From the NCBI GenBank assembly GCA_021324995.1, contig JAJPIB010000064.1:1-60066 (forward strand): a stretch of DNA of 60,066 nt, given 5' to 3'. Below, piece by piece: positions 42,650 through 51,609 of the stretch (position 1 is its first letter; every line of letters starts with the position of its first letter). The notes under the pieces were generated by a model. That model was not told the DNA's origin. It saw nothing but the letters and a program-made list of their open reading frames with translations, and ran no database searches. The position numbers and the translations under genes were made by a program. The stretch is from Chlamydiia bacterium. Its GTDB lineage: Bacteria > Chlamydiota > Chlamydiia > Chlamydiales > Rhabdochlamydiaceae.

Positions 42650-43897
42650 GTGGGTAATTCAGGTGAGTTCAATATCTGGAAAATCAGACAAGAATTTCCA
42701 ATGCTGCAACATTTAATGCATGGGAAACCCTTCATTTATCTCGATTCTGCTGCTACCTCACAAAAACCCCGCGCTGTCATCGATGCGATGAGCACCTTTT
42801 ACAGAGACAAGTATGGTACTGTGCATCGGTCTGTCTATGATTTTGCAAGCGAAGCGACAACGGCTTACAATAGTGTGCGCCAAAAAGTTAAAGATTTTCT
42901 AAACGCAGCATTTGTCGAAGAAATTATCTTCACTAAAGGAACGACGGAATCGATCAATCTCGTTGCTTCCTCCTTCGGCAAGGCCTTTTTGCAGCCTGGC
43001 GACGAAGTCTTGATCACAGCCATGGAACACCATTCGAATATTGTCCCCTGGCAGCTGGCGTGCGCAGAAAGAGGTGCGATTCTTAAAGCAGTTCCGATCA
43101 ACGATCGAGGAGAGTTGATCATGGAAGAGTTTGATAAACTGCTCTCTGATCGCACTAAAATTGTCAGTGTGGCGCACATCGCTAATTCTACGGGTACCAT
43201 CAATCCTATTGAAGAGATTATTAGGCGTGCCCATGCGCGTGGGGCCAAAGTCATGATCGACGGAGCGCAAAGCGCAGCACATATGCCTGTGGATGTGCAG
43301 AGCTTGAAAGCAGACTTCTTTGCATTTTCCGGCCATAAAGCTTATGGTCCTACAGGAATAGGGGTGCTTTACGGCAAAAGAGCTCTTTTAGAAAAAATGC
43401 CTCCCTACCAAGGTGGCGGGGATATGATTGATGAGGTGACTCTCACTTCCTCCACTTATCAACCCTTGCCGCTGAAGTTTGAAGCAGGAACACCGATGAT
43501 CGCAGAAGTGATCGGTTTAGGTGAAGCCATTGACTTCATTGAATCTCTCGGAAGAGATAAAATTGCCGCCTGGGAGCAGGATATACTTGAATACGCGACA
43601 AAGAGACTCTCCGAAGTGAAAGGTGTGCGAATTATAGGTACTTCTTCGATGAAGGGAGGACTCATTAGTTTCGTGGTTAATGGTCTTCACCCTTTAGACG
43701 TGGGCACTTTGCTCGATTTGCGCGGTATCGCGGTACGTACAGGCCTTTTATGTGCCCAACCCACTCTTAAGCACTTCGGTGTCTCTTCGCTGATTCGGAT
43801 CTCATTTGCTGTGCATACACAGATTGAAGAGATTGACATTTTTTGTGACGCACTACAGGAAGTTGTGCTTATGCTGCGACCCTGCATGTCTTATTAA
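42650..43897 (+). CDS. sufS: Cysteine desulfurase SufS
   Basis: 415 residues from a GTG start at 42650, chosen because SufS proteins begin about 10 residues before the KIRQEFPML segment. PLP-Lys is in FSGHKAYGPTGIGVLYG, cofactor His in MEHHSNIVPWQ and the sulfur-carrying Cys in VRTGLLCAQPTL. It removes sulfur from cysteine for the SufBCD scaffold. The TAA stop at 43895 coincides with the first bases of the family C palindrome. No sufE or sufU gene is in the window. Confidence 0.95.
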   Translation: MGNSGEFNIWKIRQEFPMLQHLMHGKPFIYLDSAATSQKPRAVIDAMSTFYRDKYGTVHRSVYDFASEATTAYNSVRQKVKDFLNAAFVEEIIFTKGTTESINLVASSFGKAFLQPGDEVLITAMEHHSNIVPWQLACAERGAILKAVPINDRGELIMEEFDKLLSDRTKIVSVAHIANSTGTINPIEEIIRRAHARGAKVMIDGAQSAAHMPVDVQSLKADFFAFSGHKAYGPTGIGVLYGKRALLEKMPPYQGGGDMIDEVTLTSSTYQPLPLKFEAGTPMIAEVIGLGEAIDFIESLGRDKIAAWEQDILEYATKRLSEVKGVRIIGTSSMKGGLISFVVNGLHPLDVGTLLDLRGIAVRTGLLCAQPTLKHFGVSSLIRISFAVHTQIEEIDIFCDALQEVVLMLRPCMSY

Positions 43898-44063
43898 CCT
43901 GAGTTTTGGGTTGGTTTTATGGAGAATCGCTGTAAATTTCGGGACAAATTTTGCACATTTTGGCACGTTCAATAGCTGAAAGCACTATGGACGTGCCAAA
44001 ATGTGCAAAATTTGTCCGAAAGATGCAGTAAGTCTCTATAAAAGGAACCCAAAACTCAGGTTA
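43895..44063. repeat. Family C palindrome (169 bp)
   Basis: The outer arms AACCTGAGTTTTGGGTT and AACCCAAAACTCAGGTT are perfect complements, and an inner pair (CGGGACAAATTTTGCACA... to ...CAAAATTTGTCCG, 43940-43968 and 43991-44018) is also nearly perfect; the segments between are partly complementary. The whole can fold into one long hairpin. It fills the space between the converging ends of sufS and the OMP gene at 44071 and may end transcription from both sides. Confidence 0.85.
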
Positions 44064-44070
44064 TAAACAC

Positions 44071-44757
44071 CTACCATTTATATCCAAAGCCTGCTCCTAC
44101 GATGAAAGCGCTGAAGTGATTATCGATATGCATTGACGAGTGATGCATATGTCTAAATTGAGTGTAATAATAATCAGCAAATACATCGATAAAGAAGTTT
44201 GTCTGGAAGGTTCCCCTAAAGCCCGTTTTTGTCGTGAAGCCGAATTGGCCTCTATTGTAATGGTGGTGGTTGCTGTGATTTTGTTTAATCCGTAAGAAGC
44301 TATAGGTTGGTCCGGCTCCAAAGTAAAAATCGAAATAGCGGCCAAAGTGGATTTGGTACTCTAATCCTAAACTTATAGGGACCAAGTTCATCTTTGTATG
44401 GTGGCCGTTTCCTGAAGTCCAACCTACGTTGCCCCAAAGGAGAAGTTGGTCGCAATCTGTCCACTTGTCTTTTAAGAGACTATAAGATCCCTCGAATTCC
44501 AGTGTAGGGATTCCGCTGCCGTAAATATGGCGCAAATCTTTTTTGAGAGGGATAAATGCTGCGCCACGCACTTGGAAGCTCCAACTCGCTAGGTTGCACA
44601 TTGTTTCCGTATGTGTTGACGCGCAGGGCGGTGTCTGTCCAAATAAGGTTTGATTATTTGTGTTTTGTTCATTTTGGGTTGATTGAGGGGAAGTTTCGCC
44701 TGATCCTCCCCAAAACGGGAAGGCTGCGAGAGAGGATGCAATTGTTAACGGTAGCAT
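44071..44757 (-). CDS. Small outer membrane beta-barrel protein
   Basis: 228 residues. A short signal-like N-terminus (MLPLTIASSLAAFPFWG) precedes a low-complexity Gln/Asn/Thr segment (about 20-50) and a barrel of about eight strands (LEFEGSYSLL, LGLEYQIHFGRYFDFYFGAG, FADYYYTQFRHM) that ends in GAGFGYKW. It resembles OmpW/OmpA-type small barrels in length; no family was fixed. It is rich in His (HHHYNRG, HMHHSSMH). The 70 bp after its start are AT-rich, then the family B palindrome begins. Confidence 0.7.
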   Translation of the reverse strand: MLPLTIASSLAAFPFWGGSGETSPQSTQNEQNTNNQTLFGQTPPCASTHTETMCNLASWSFQVRGAAFIPLKKDLRHIYGSGIPTLEFEGSYSLLKDKWTDCDQLLLWGNVGWTSGNGHHTKMNLVPISLGLEYQIHFGRYFDFYFGAGPTYSFLRIKQNHSNHHHYNRGQFGFTTKTGFRGTFQTNFFIDVFADYYYTQFRHMHHSSMHIDNHFSAFIVGAGFGYKW

Positions 44758-44827
44758 AATAAGAACTCCTTTTTTTATATAATTTTTTTATATTTTATAA
44801 AAATATTTTCTTCAACTATAAAAAAAA

Positions 44828-44999
44828 GTATATACTGGTTACGTTTCAATCGGCTATAGAATTTTGGTTTTAACACGACCATTTTTTGATCCATCAAACA
44901 GGGGCATTATTCGAGCAATAAGACCCTTTTTGATGGATCGGAAAAGGGGGTTGTTAAAAATTGAAATTTTATAGCCGATTGAAACGGAACCGGTATATA
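44828..44999. repeat. Family B palindrome, complete copy (172 bp)
   Basis: The outer arms begin GTATATACTGGTTACGTTTC and end GAAACGGAACCGGTATATA. The arms continue as complementary stretches (CGGCTATAGAATTTT with AAATTTTATAGCCG, and TTGATCCATCAAA with TTTTTGATGGATCG) around a centre near 44905. Half of this element recurs at 32052-32122. The TA-rich ends would suit insertion at TA. Confidence 0.85.
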
Positions 45000-45038
45000 A
45001 AAAAGACCGGGCTTCCTTGAGATGGGATGCCCGGTCTT
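44999..45038 (-). terminator. Terminator of the OMP gene at 45054-46172 (minus strand)
   Basis: On the minus strand AAGACCGGGC and GCCCGGTCTT form a perfect 10-bp stem followed by six T residues, 16 bp after the stop codon. It abuts the family B palindrome. Confidence 0.9.
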
Positions 45039-45053
45039 AAAGAATGTCTTCTG

Positions 45054-46172
45054 CTAGAAATCGAAGCGCGCGCCTACTGTCCAACCTTGATAAGTCAGGT
45101 CTCCTTGATTGACGACGTATATCCCGGGAGACGTATCATCGACAAAGACAGGGAACTGGTTTTGGCTAAAATAAACGTGATGCTCCCAGCCGATTTCAAG
45201 TCCAAGATGGAAACGGTCGTTGCAAAACATGTGATCATAGCGCACTCCGATCATCATATCTAGAATAGGATGTGAAACTCGATTTGAAGAGTCGAGGTTG
45301 ACAAGCTTTCCGGATCCTGTTGTTGAGACTTGAGGTGGCCTTACGTTTGTTTTGTAATCGATGTCATGGAATCCATAGAGGATAGCCCCAGCGAAATTGC
45401 CGAAAAGACTCCATCCGTAACCCAATCCCCACTGAGTGTCGAGTCCACTTTCTACACCTAAACCCCACCAGTTGTCCAAGTATTCGTCCTTGACTTTATT
45501 GGGAAGAGAAGTGCTGCTAAAATTATTATAGTCGGAGTTCCACTTTTGATGGACCCAGTCCGTTCTCAGCCCAAAGTGAGGGCGCAGCGTTAGCCATTTG
45601 CTGACAAAGAATTCGCGGCCGAGATCGAAGTCGAGCTGATTGAGATGAACACTCCAATGTGTATGAGCTCTGCGGCAAAAAGAGAAAGCTGCAATGGGGT
45701 CGTTTGGCGGGATGCGAGAAGGGAAAACAAATTTGTCGCTATGGGAACGAATTGTCTTACTGCCTCTATTGTTTAAGCGGAGCCAAGAAAGGCTTAAATC
45801 CCAACCGTCATGAGGGGTATTATATCCCATTCCTACGCGGAAACCAAAATTCCAATCAGAATGGATAGTTCTCGTCTTGGAATGTGCGAGATTAGACGCA
45901 GAACCGCGGTTGACGACAGCAACTGGCATACCGTTTTGGTGCGCATTCCAAAGCAGCATTTCGCCATAGAGGAAAAGATCGACGCCATCTCTAACTTGTG
46001 GACGTCCAGGAGGATTAATCATTCCATTAGCGCCCTTGCGCTGCTCTAAAGAGCTGACGCGATTTTCAAGATTGCGCATTTGAGCGCTGTCCACAGACGC
46101 TTGGGCAAGACTTGTTAAAGCAGCAAGCGATGCGGCTGCAGCAGGAAACAACTTTTTTATGTTTTTTTGCAT
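45054..46172 (-). CDS. Porin-like outer membrane protein with N-terminal coiled coil
   Basis: 372 residues from ATG 46172; GAGGA lies 6 bp upstream, so the frame extension to 46220 is not used. A signal peptide (MQKNIKKLFPAAAASLAALTSLAQAS) is followed by a short coiled coil (QMRNLENRVSSLEQRKG) and a beta-barrel ending VVNQGDLTYQGWTVGARFDF. This is the Lpg1974-type pore protein family that is expanded in environmental chlamydiae, where members are major surface proteins. Its nearest paralogue is the gene at 46383; they share the whole layout. Confidence 0.88.
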   Translation of the reverse strand: MQKNIKKLFPAAAASLAALTSLAQASVDSAQMRNLENRVSSLEQRKGANGMINPPGRPQVRDGVDLFLYGEMLLWNAHQNGMPVAVVNRGSASNLAHSKTRTIHSDWNFGFRVGMGYNTPHDGWDLSLSWLRLNNRGSKTIRSHSDKFVFPSRIPPNDPIAAFSFCRRAHTHWSVHLNQLDFDLGREFFVSKWLTLRPHFGLRTDWVHQKWNSDYNNFSSTSLPNKVKDEYLDNWWGLGVESGLDTQWGLGYGWSLFGNFAGAILYGFHDIDYKTNVRPPQVSTTGSGKLVNLDSSNRVSHPILDMMIGVRYDHMFCNDRFHLGLEIGWEHHVYFSQNQFPVFVDDTSPGIYVVNQGDLTYQGWTVGARFDF

Positions 46173-46337
46173 AAGAAATCCTCTTGTATGAAGCAGTATA
46201 GGTATGCGAGGCAATTGCAAAACTCCAGCGATTTTTTTGCTGACTCGAGTTGTGCAATTGTCTTGTGGGGTAATGTTTTAGCTTTTTTGCTGTTTTTTTG
46301 CGAGAATAGAAAGAGTATTGGAAGAAAGTTGGGTTAT

Positions 46338-46369
46338 AAAAAAAACCCGGGGTGAAAACATCCCGGGTC
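46338..46369 (-). terminator. Terminator of the OMP gene at 46383-47468 (minus strand)
   Basis: ACCCGGGA and CCCCGGGT form a GC-rich stem around TGTTTTCAC, followed on the minus strand by a run of eight T residues, 13 bp after the stop codon. Confidence 0.9.
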
Positions 46370-46382
46370 AACAGGAAAAGAA

Positions 46383-47468
46383 TTAGAAATCAAATCGAGC
46401 GGAGAATGTCCAGCCTTGCAATGTTAAATCCCCTTGGTTTGCTACGTAAGAGCCTAAGGAAACGTCATCCGTAAAGAAAGGGAATTGATTTTGGCTGAAG
46501 TAAATGTGGTGTTCCCAGCCCACTTGCAGACCTAAATGATATCTGTCGTCGCAGAACATATTGTCCCAACGCAATCCCATTTCTAGATCGAAAATAGGAT
46601 GAGAGACCCGGAAGCGGTCTTTCATATTTACGAATTTGAAATGAGAAGGTCTGTCTTGAGTGGAATCTGTGATGTGATGGAAACCATACAGGATGCTTCC
46701 TGTAATATCCCCAAAGATACTCCATCCGCAGCCAAGACCCCATTGTGTATCGAGTCCGCCCTCTAGACCAAGTCCCCACCAGTGGTCTTTAAGGCGCGCC
46801 TTCACGCTACTCACACCCGGTGCATCATCGAAGGATTTATATGTTGCTCTTAAGTTTTGGCGGACCCAATCTGTTCTCACTCCGAAATGTGGACGCAGTG
46901 TCAGCCATTTGCTCACGAAAAACTCTCGGCCCATATCAAGATCTAATTGATTCAATCGCAAGCGCCATCTGCTCGTCATTGAGTCGGCTGGACCTAAGTC
47001 TTCGCCAGGATGGACGAGAGTTGGGAAAAGGAATTGACCTGAATGACTAGAAGAGTTTTTTCGGCCAGTGTCATTAAAGCGAAGCCATGTCAACCGATAA
47101 TCCCACCCATCATGCATGCAATTATAGCCAATGCCCGCTCTAAATCCTGCATTCCATTTGCCATGGATTGTTTTGGTTTGAGCGTGAGAGAGGTTGGTGG
47201 AGGAACCTTTATTTTTGACACCAAGAAGAAGGCCATCTTCGTGGGCATTCCATACAAGAACATCACCAAACAAGAAGACGTCATAGCCATTTCTCACTTG
47301 TGGCCGACCTTGTGGATTGATCATCCCACTTGCGCCTTTGCGCTGTTCTAAAGCGCTCACGCGATTTTCAAGATTGCGCATTTGCGCCGTATCTCCATCT
47401 GCATTAACAATGCTTGTAAACGCAACTAGCGATGTTGATAAAGACAGAATTTTTGTGTTCAATTGCAT
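46383..47468 (-). CDS. Porin-like outer membrane protein, tandem paralogue
   Basis: 361 residues from ATG 47468 (GAGAGGA lies 6 bp upstream). A signal peptide (MQLNTKILSLSTSLVAFTSIVNAD) is followed by QMRNLENRVSALEQRKGASG, nearly the same as in the gene at 45054. The barrel has matching segments (FFVSKWLTLRPHFGVRTDWV, EHHIYFSQNQFPFF, VANQGDLTLQGWTFSARFDF). Each gene has its own strong terminator, so they are separate transcripts from a tandem duplication. Variation is mostly in the loops, as expected for surface-exposed regions. Confidence 0.88.
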   Translation of the reverse strand: MQLNTKILSLSTSLVAFTSIVNADGDTAQMRNLENRVSALEQRKGASGMINPQGRPQVRNGYDVFLFGDVLVWNAHEDGLLLGVKNKGSSTNLSHAQTKTIHGKWNAGFRAGIGYNCMHDGWDYRLTWLRFNDTGRKNSSSHSGQFLFPTLVHPGEDLGPADSMTSRWRLRLNQLDLDMGREFFVSKWLTLRPHFGVRTDWVRQNLRATYKSFDDAPGVSSVKARLKDHWWGLGLEGGLDTQWGLGCGWSIFGDITGSILYGFHHITDSTQDRPSHFKFVNMKDRFRVSHPIFDLEMGLRWDNMFCDDRYHLGLQVGWEHHIYFSQNQFPFFTDDVSLGSYVANQGDLTLQGWTFSARFDF

Positions 47469-47520
47469 ATCGGATCCTCTCACGGTTTTACTCTCTTTTC
47501 ATCTGAGAACGCAACTTTCA

Positions 47521-47612
47521 TACCGAAAATGATTCAAGAATCGCTTTTGGCTGTGCCTGAAAATTCTGGGCGCAGTTTTTGCCAAAAGCGGATTCTTGAA
47601 TCATTTTCGGTA
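47521..47612. repeat. Family D palindrome (92 bp)
   Basis: Arms of 31 and 32 bp (TACCGAAAATGATTCAAGAA... and ...TTCTTGAATCATTTTCGGTA) differ by a single-base bulge and surround a 29-bp loop. It lies between the OMP gene start and the end of the T3SS operon. A weak half-copy is seen at 59927-59958. Confidence 0.85.
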
Positions 47613-47692
47613 TATGCTGCATATATTTTCTAAATCTATTTTTTAGTTACAATTGAGTCAACAGAAATTGTGCACTGAGCAAGGGAAAAAAG

Positions 47693-48058
47693 TTATAGAG
47701 GACGAGTAATGACTATTCCATAGACAGGGATGCGAAGCAAATAGTCATTGGTGGTTTGCGGAATGAAGAATCCTAAGTTCCCTACAAATACAGCGCCAAA
47801 AAAGATACAGACATCGCGATTGCTTTGACGCAGTGCATCTTTGACGCTTTCGTTTTGAAAGCATGTGAAAAAGGTGGCAACTAAGTAGAAAATAGACATG
47901 GCGACTTTTTGAACAAGAAAAACAGTTGCTAGAGCGGATCCAACATAAAAGTCGATTCGGGCGAGGGGAGAAATTTTTATTCTCACTTCTGGGGGATTGA
48001 TGAATGTCTCCCTAGGCGCGATGGACTCGATATAAAAATTTCTAATTTCTTCCATCAT
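47693..48058 (-). CDS. Small membrane protein at the end of the T3SS operon (CT565 position)
   Basis: 121 residues, not a recognised family. Two hydrophobic regions (about 36-68 and 83-100) flank a charged loop (NESVKDALRQSNRD), so it could be a membrane protein with two to three helices, somewhat like inclusion membrane proteins. It starts 6 bp after the sctT stop and so is co-transcribed with the T3SS. In Chlamydia, CT565 sits at this place; equivalence is by position only. Confidence 0.6.
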   Translation of the reverse strand: MMEEIRNFYIESIAPRETFINPPEVRIKISPLARIDFYVGSALATVFLVQKVAMSIFYLVATFFTCFQNESVKDALRQSNRDVCIFFGAVFVGNLGFFIPQTTNDYLLRIPVYGIVITRPL

Positions 48059-48064
48059 ATCTTT

Positions 48065-48898
48065 TTAATAATTGAACGTGCGAACAATTTTGTTTACTTC
48101 GTTTAGCCAGATAAAGGTTTGCTTGTTCATTTGCTGCAGAATGAAAAACCAGCCTGCGCAAAGCAAGCCAAGTCCTGCAAGGGATTTCAGCGACATCCCC
48201 AGAAACGCAATTTGCACTTGTGGCGCTAAGCGGTTGGCAATTCCTAAAAACATCTCAGTCATTAAAATAGCTAGAATCGAAGGTGCAGCGAGTTGTACAC
48301 CTACTGCCATAATTCGGTTGATGCAATCCCAGACAGTCTGCCAAAAGGGATGATGGAAGTTGAAAAACTGCATAGGCATCCATCCATCTGCAGGAACAAC
48401 GATATAAGCGTCGAAGAGAGCATTGAAGAAGTAGAACGGTCCATCGATTTGATAAAAGATGACGATCAGAATGAGGTTGTAAAGAACTCCAATGCTGGAA
48501 GCTTGCGTTTGCATAAAAGGGTTAGTGACTTGCAACGAAGAAGATCCTCTCGTAAAGTCGATCAAAACTCCTGCTGTTTCCGCCATGTAGAAAGGAATGG
48601 AAATAAAAATAGCAAGTACAAATCCGATAAAAAGTTCTTTAAAACAGAGAAGAATATACTCCAGATTAAATCCCACAATAGTTTTACTCGTCAGAGCGAT
48701 ATTCGGTAGAAAGATCACTGTAAGTACAATGAGTAATCCCATTTTGACAGGTGCTGGCGTTTTTGATCCAAAGAATGGAGCGAGAGAAATGATGGGGGCC
48801 ATCCGACACATTCCTAAGAGAAAGAGCGCCAGTGTCGAGAGAGGAGCATACTCGCTTAGCTTTGAAAAAAAGGAAAGGTAGCTATCCGTGGGCGTCAC
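48065..48898 (-). CDS. sctT: Type III secretion export apparatus protein SctT
   Basis: 277 residues with about seven membrane helices. CRMAPIISLAPFFGSKTPAPVKMGL (split by the family's conserved P) and FIGFVLAIFISIPFYMAETAGVLIDFTRG are SctT/FliR signatures. It joins SctR and SctS in the export gate. Adjacent to sctS with no gap. Confidence 0.95.
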   Translation of the reverse strand: MTPTDSYLSFFSKLSEYAPLSTLALFLLGMCRMAPIISLAPFFGSKTPAPVKMGLLIVLTVIFLPNIALTSKTIVGFNLEYILLCFKELFIGFVLAIFISIPFYMAETAGVLIDFTRGSSSLQVTNPFMQTQASSIGVLYNLILIVIFYQIDGPFYFFNALFDAYIVVPADGWMPMQFFNFHHPFWQTVWDCINRIMAVGVQLAAPSILAILMTEMFLGIANRLAPQVQIAFLGMSLKSLAGLGLLCAGWFFILQQMNKQTFIWLNEVNKIVRTFNY

Positions 48899-49168
48899 TT
48901 ATGAAGACCATTTCGGAAAATTAATGAAAATATTATTAGTAAATGCCATGATCTGAGCAGAGAGCCAGCCCCCCATGAACATCAGAACAAGAATCACGGC
49001 AAAAAGTTTGACCATGAAGGAAAGGGTTTGTTCCTGAATCTGCGTTGCTGCTTGAAAGATAGCGACCATAAGGCCAAGCATCGTGCTGATGAGAATAGGC
49101 GGCCCAGACAGGATCAGGATCAAGAGTAGGGCCTGGTAGGAAAGTTGATAGATCTCTGTAGAGTACAT
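48899..49168 (-). CDS. sctS: Type III secretion export apparatus protein SctS
   Basis: 89 residues, two membrane helices. YQALLLILILSGPPILISTM and GLMVAIFQAATQIQEQTLSF are the conserved SctS/FliQ segments. Part of the RST export gate. Confidence 0.95.
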   Translation of the reverse strand: MYSTEIYQLSYQALLLILILSGPPILISTMLGLMVAIFQAATQIQEQTLSFMVKLFAVILVLMFMGGWLSAQIMAFTNNIFINFPKWSS

Positions 49169-49173
49169 ATCTT

Positions 49174-49989
49174 TTACCTAAATGATAATACGAGTCCTTG
49201 GATAATTAGCGTCCAGCCGTCAACCATCACGATGAGCAATAGTTTTAAAGGGAGAGCGATCGTCAGAGGGGAAAGCATCATCATTCCCATCGCAAGCAGA
49301 ATGTTTGACGTTACAAGATCAATCACAAAAAAAGGCAGATAGATTAAGACCCCAATCTCGAAAGCAGCTTTCAATTGGCTGGAGATAAAAGCGGGAACGA
49401 GAACGATAAAATCATTAGGCTTAAGGCTCGCGCGAAATTCGTCGGGGAAAGACCGATAAGCGAGCTGATAGAAACTCGTCATGTGTTTTCCCACTGTATT
49501 TCTTTGAAGAAATTCTCTCATCGGCTCTTTGCTTACATCGATCGCTTCCACTAAATATTGGGCACTTTCCGAAGAGAATAGTTCACCTGGCCTCGCTTTA
49601 TTAATCACAGTCTCGCTCGACTTATACATGGCTAGCATTGTAGGAAACATCACATAGATGGTCATGATGAGAGCAATCCCGCTCAATACGGCATTGGGAG
49701 GAGATTGCTGCACACCCAGGGCATTGCGCAAGAGAGACAGCACGATCACAATCTTGATATAGGAAGTGAGGAGCATGATGGCAAACGGAAGCAGGGAGAG
49801 CGCTGTGATCGCAGCAATTTCCTCGACCATCGAAGGGGAGGGAAGTCCGCTTGTCGTTGGATTAGGGGCATCGACGAGGGCTTGAGCAGGTGCAGTGCCT
49901 TGGAGGGTGGGCTCTTGAGCCCAAAGCGCCCCAGAGCCAACTCCTACGAGGGCAAGGACTGCCAGAAGAAAAAAAATAACCTTATGCAT
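49174..49989 (-). CDS. sctR: Type III secretion export apparatus protein SctR
   Basis: 271 residues. A signal peptide (MHKVIFFLLAVLALVGVGSG) precedes a Pro-rich spacer, then LLPFAIMLLTSYIKIVIVLS, RNALGVQQSPPNAVLSGIAL and a late LLAMGMMMLSPLTIALPLKL, all hallmarks of SctR/FliP. It forms the core of the export gate. A 106-bp gap to sctL is larger than others in the operon. Confidence 0.95.
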   Translation of the reverse strand: MHKVIFFLLAVLALVGVGSGALWAQEPTLQGTAPAQALVDAPNPTTSGLPSPSMVEEIAAITALSLLPFAIMLLTSYIKIVIVLSLLRNALGVQQSPPNAVLSGIALIMTIYVMFPTMLAMYKSSETVINKARPGELFSSESAQYLVEAIDVSKEPMREFLQRNTVGKHMTSFYQLAYRSFPDEFRASLKPNDFIVLVPAFISSQLKAAFEIGVLIYLPFFVIDLVTSNILLAMGMMMLSPLTIALPLKLLLIVMVDGWTLIIQGLVLSFR

Positions 49990-50095
49990 GTCTAAGAAAA
50001 CCGTTTTTGCAATTCCCTCACAAAGTTATTGCATTTAGCGGATTTTCTTTGAATGAAAAAGAGGCAGCAGGCTTAAAAAGAGGCTGAATAGATTT

Positions 50096-50731
50096 CTATT
50101 GCTGCTTTAGGATGCGATTATATTTTTCAAAAGCAGATTCGAGGGCGCGCCACTGATTTTCGATGGAAGCATTAATGATCCCACTCTCTGTTTCGATGAT
50201 ACATCCTCCCGGCTCAATGTCGTTCCTCTCCTGGATCGTGAGCACTTGGACTTGCTCTAAAATGTTTTTAATTTTGGGCTTTTGAGCTTCAAGAATCTCT
50301 TTGTCAACCTTATTGACATAGATGTTGAAGCGATGGTTTTGTAAGACAGGGCTGAGCGCTTGGATGACGATCTCGACAATAGTCTCAGGATTGATGCTGA
50401 GTTGTTCCCCAACAATTTTTTTCGCTGCTTTTAGGGCAAGCGGCAAAATTTGTTTTTGTAACTCCATGCGGATGACTTGAAGTTGCTTGTCGAAATGAAT
50501 AAGGTGATCGTTAAAGCGAACCAACCCTTCTGAAAACCCTTGTTCTTTAGCTTCTTCCTTCAGCTCTCTGCACTCTTTTTCTATTTGTGTCTTATAGTGT
50601 TCCGCATCTTCTTTGGCGCGTTTGAGGAGTTCCGAAGCTTCCATTAGCGTGCTGAAGTCCTCAGCAGGGATCACCTTGTCTTCGGAGGAGGGATGGACTT
50701 CCCCTTGATAAATGAATGAGAAGAATTTCAT
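50096..50731 (-). CDS. sctL: Type III secretion ATPase stator SctL
   Basis: 211 residues. The N-terminal half is a long coiled coil (about 25-85), and the C-terminal domain includes ALKAAKKIVGEQLSINPETI and IEPGGCIIETESGIINASIE, which match the SctL/FliH peripheral stalk domain that binds and controls the SctN ATPase. The start overlaps the CT560-like gene by 4 bp. Confidence 0.9.
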   Translation of the reverse strand: MKFFSFIYQGEVHPSSEDKVIPAEDFSTLMEASELLKRAKEDAEHYKTQIEKECRELKEEAKEQGFSEGLVRFNDHLIHFDKQLQVIRMELQKQILPLALKAAKKIVGEQLSINPETIVEIVIQALSPVLQNHRFNIYVNKVDKEILEAQKPKIKNILEQVQVLTIQERNDIEPGGCIIETESGIINASIENQWRALESAFEKYNRILKQQ

Positions 50732-51600
50732 ATAATTTGCGGGGGGTTATTTGTTTTAAGAGTGTTCACCAACTCAACGACTTGATCGGATAGAAGTAAA
50801 GAAGCGCGGGGATGGTCGAGAGCAGTGCACAGTTTTATCAGGAGTTGTCCTCGGTCTGTATCAAGCCGATGCGCCACATGCCAGAGCAGGCTTGGGCTCT
50901 TTCCGTAGAGGGCTTTAGCGATTCTGTTGATCCCTCGCTGCAGTAGCATGGACCTGAGAGCATCGCTGTCTCCCCTCCAAGCAACAAGCCCCATTTTTTT
51001 AAAAGAGACAGGTTCCCTTTTGTGGAGCAAGGTTTTGAGGAAAGTCGTTTGGGCCTTAGAGAGCAGTCCATAGATTTCTTTGAGCTTTGAGGTTTCAATG
51101 ATGTGGCGAATTTCGATCGATAGGTCGTGCATGCTCAACAAATCGATAAGAGAGTTAAGCTCTTCGAAAGTCAAATCAAGAAGGCCATTGAGTGGATCCT
51201 GGGGCAGGAGCGAAATGGGAAGAAGATCTTCTGCGGCGATTGTTTCAAAAAGAGTCTTCTGAAGAAATTCTTTCCCGAGCGCGGAAGGGGTAGGAAGGGT
51301 GCTAGAGAGTAAAAGGGTTTGCCTAAGCCCTTTGATCTGTTCAGGGGTTAGGGGGGCTAAAAACAGCTTGATTTCATTTTCTGGTAGAGATCTCAAGAAG
51401 GATGCTAACCAGGAGTAGTGTATTTTGGACAGAGCCTCTTCCGGAGGTTCAATACTTTTCTCTCTCTCTAAAGAGATAAAAGGCAAGGCTTCGAACTCTG
51501 CGATGCATTCGGGTGTTAAGCAGCGTAGCAGAACTTCGCGCCGATCGGCAGAGGTGGATTGCAAATAAGACTGCCACAGGATCAGAGCGGTAGTATCCAT
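50728..51600 (-). CDS. CT560-like T3SS protein, probable SctK-type sorting platform component
   Basis: 290 residues, mostly helical, no membrane segment. It has no strong motif of its own; identity rests on its place between sctJ and sctL, exactly where CT560 lies in Chlamydia trachomatis. SctK proteins link the ATPase stator to the ring; assignment as SctK is an inference. The repeated pattern LRSLPENEIKLFLAPLTPEQ and later LSKAQTTFLKTLLHK recalls FliG-like armadillo helices but cannot be confirmed. Confidence 0.65.
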   Translation of the reverse strand: MDTTALILWQSYLQSTSADRREVLLRCLTPECIAEFEALPFISLEREKSIEPPEEALSKIHYSWLASFLRSLPENEIKLFLAPLTPEQIKGLRQTLLLSSTLPTPSALGKEFLQKTLFETIAAEDLLPISLLPQDPLNGLLDLTFEELNSLIDLLSMHDLSIEIRHIIETSKLKEIYGLLSKAQTTFLKTLLHKREPVSFKKMGLVAWRGDSDALRSMLLQRGINRIAKALYGKSPSLLWHVAHRLDTDRGQLLIKLCTALDHPRASLLLSDQVVELVNTLKTNNPPQII

Positions 51601-51609
51601 AGAGGAAGG

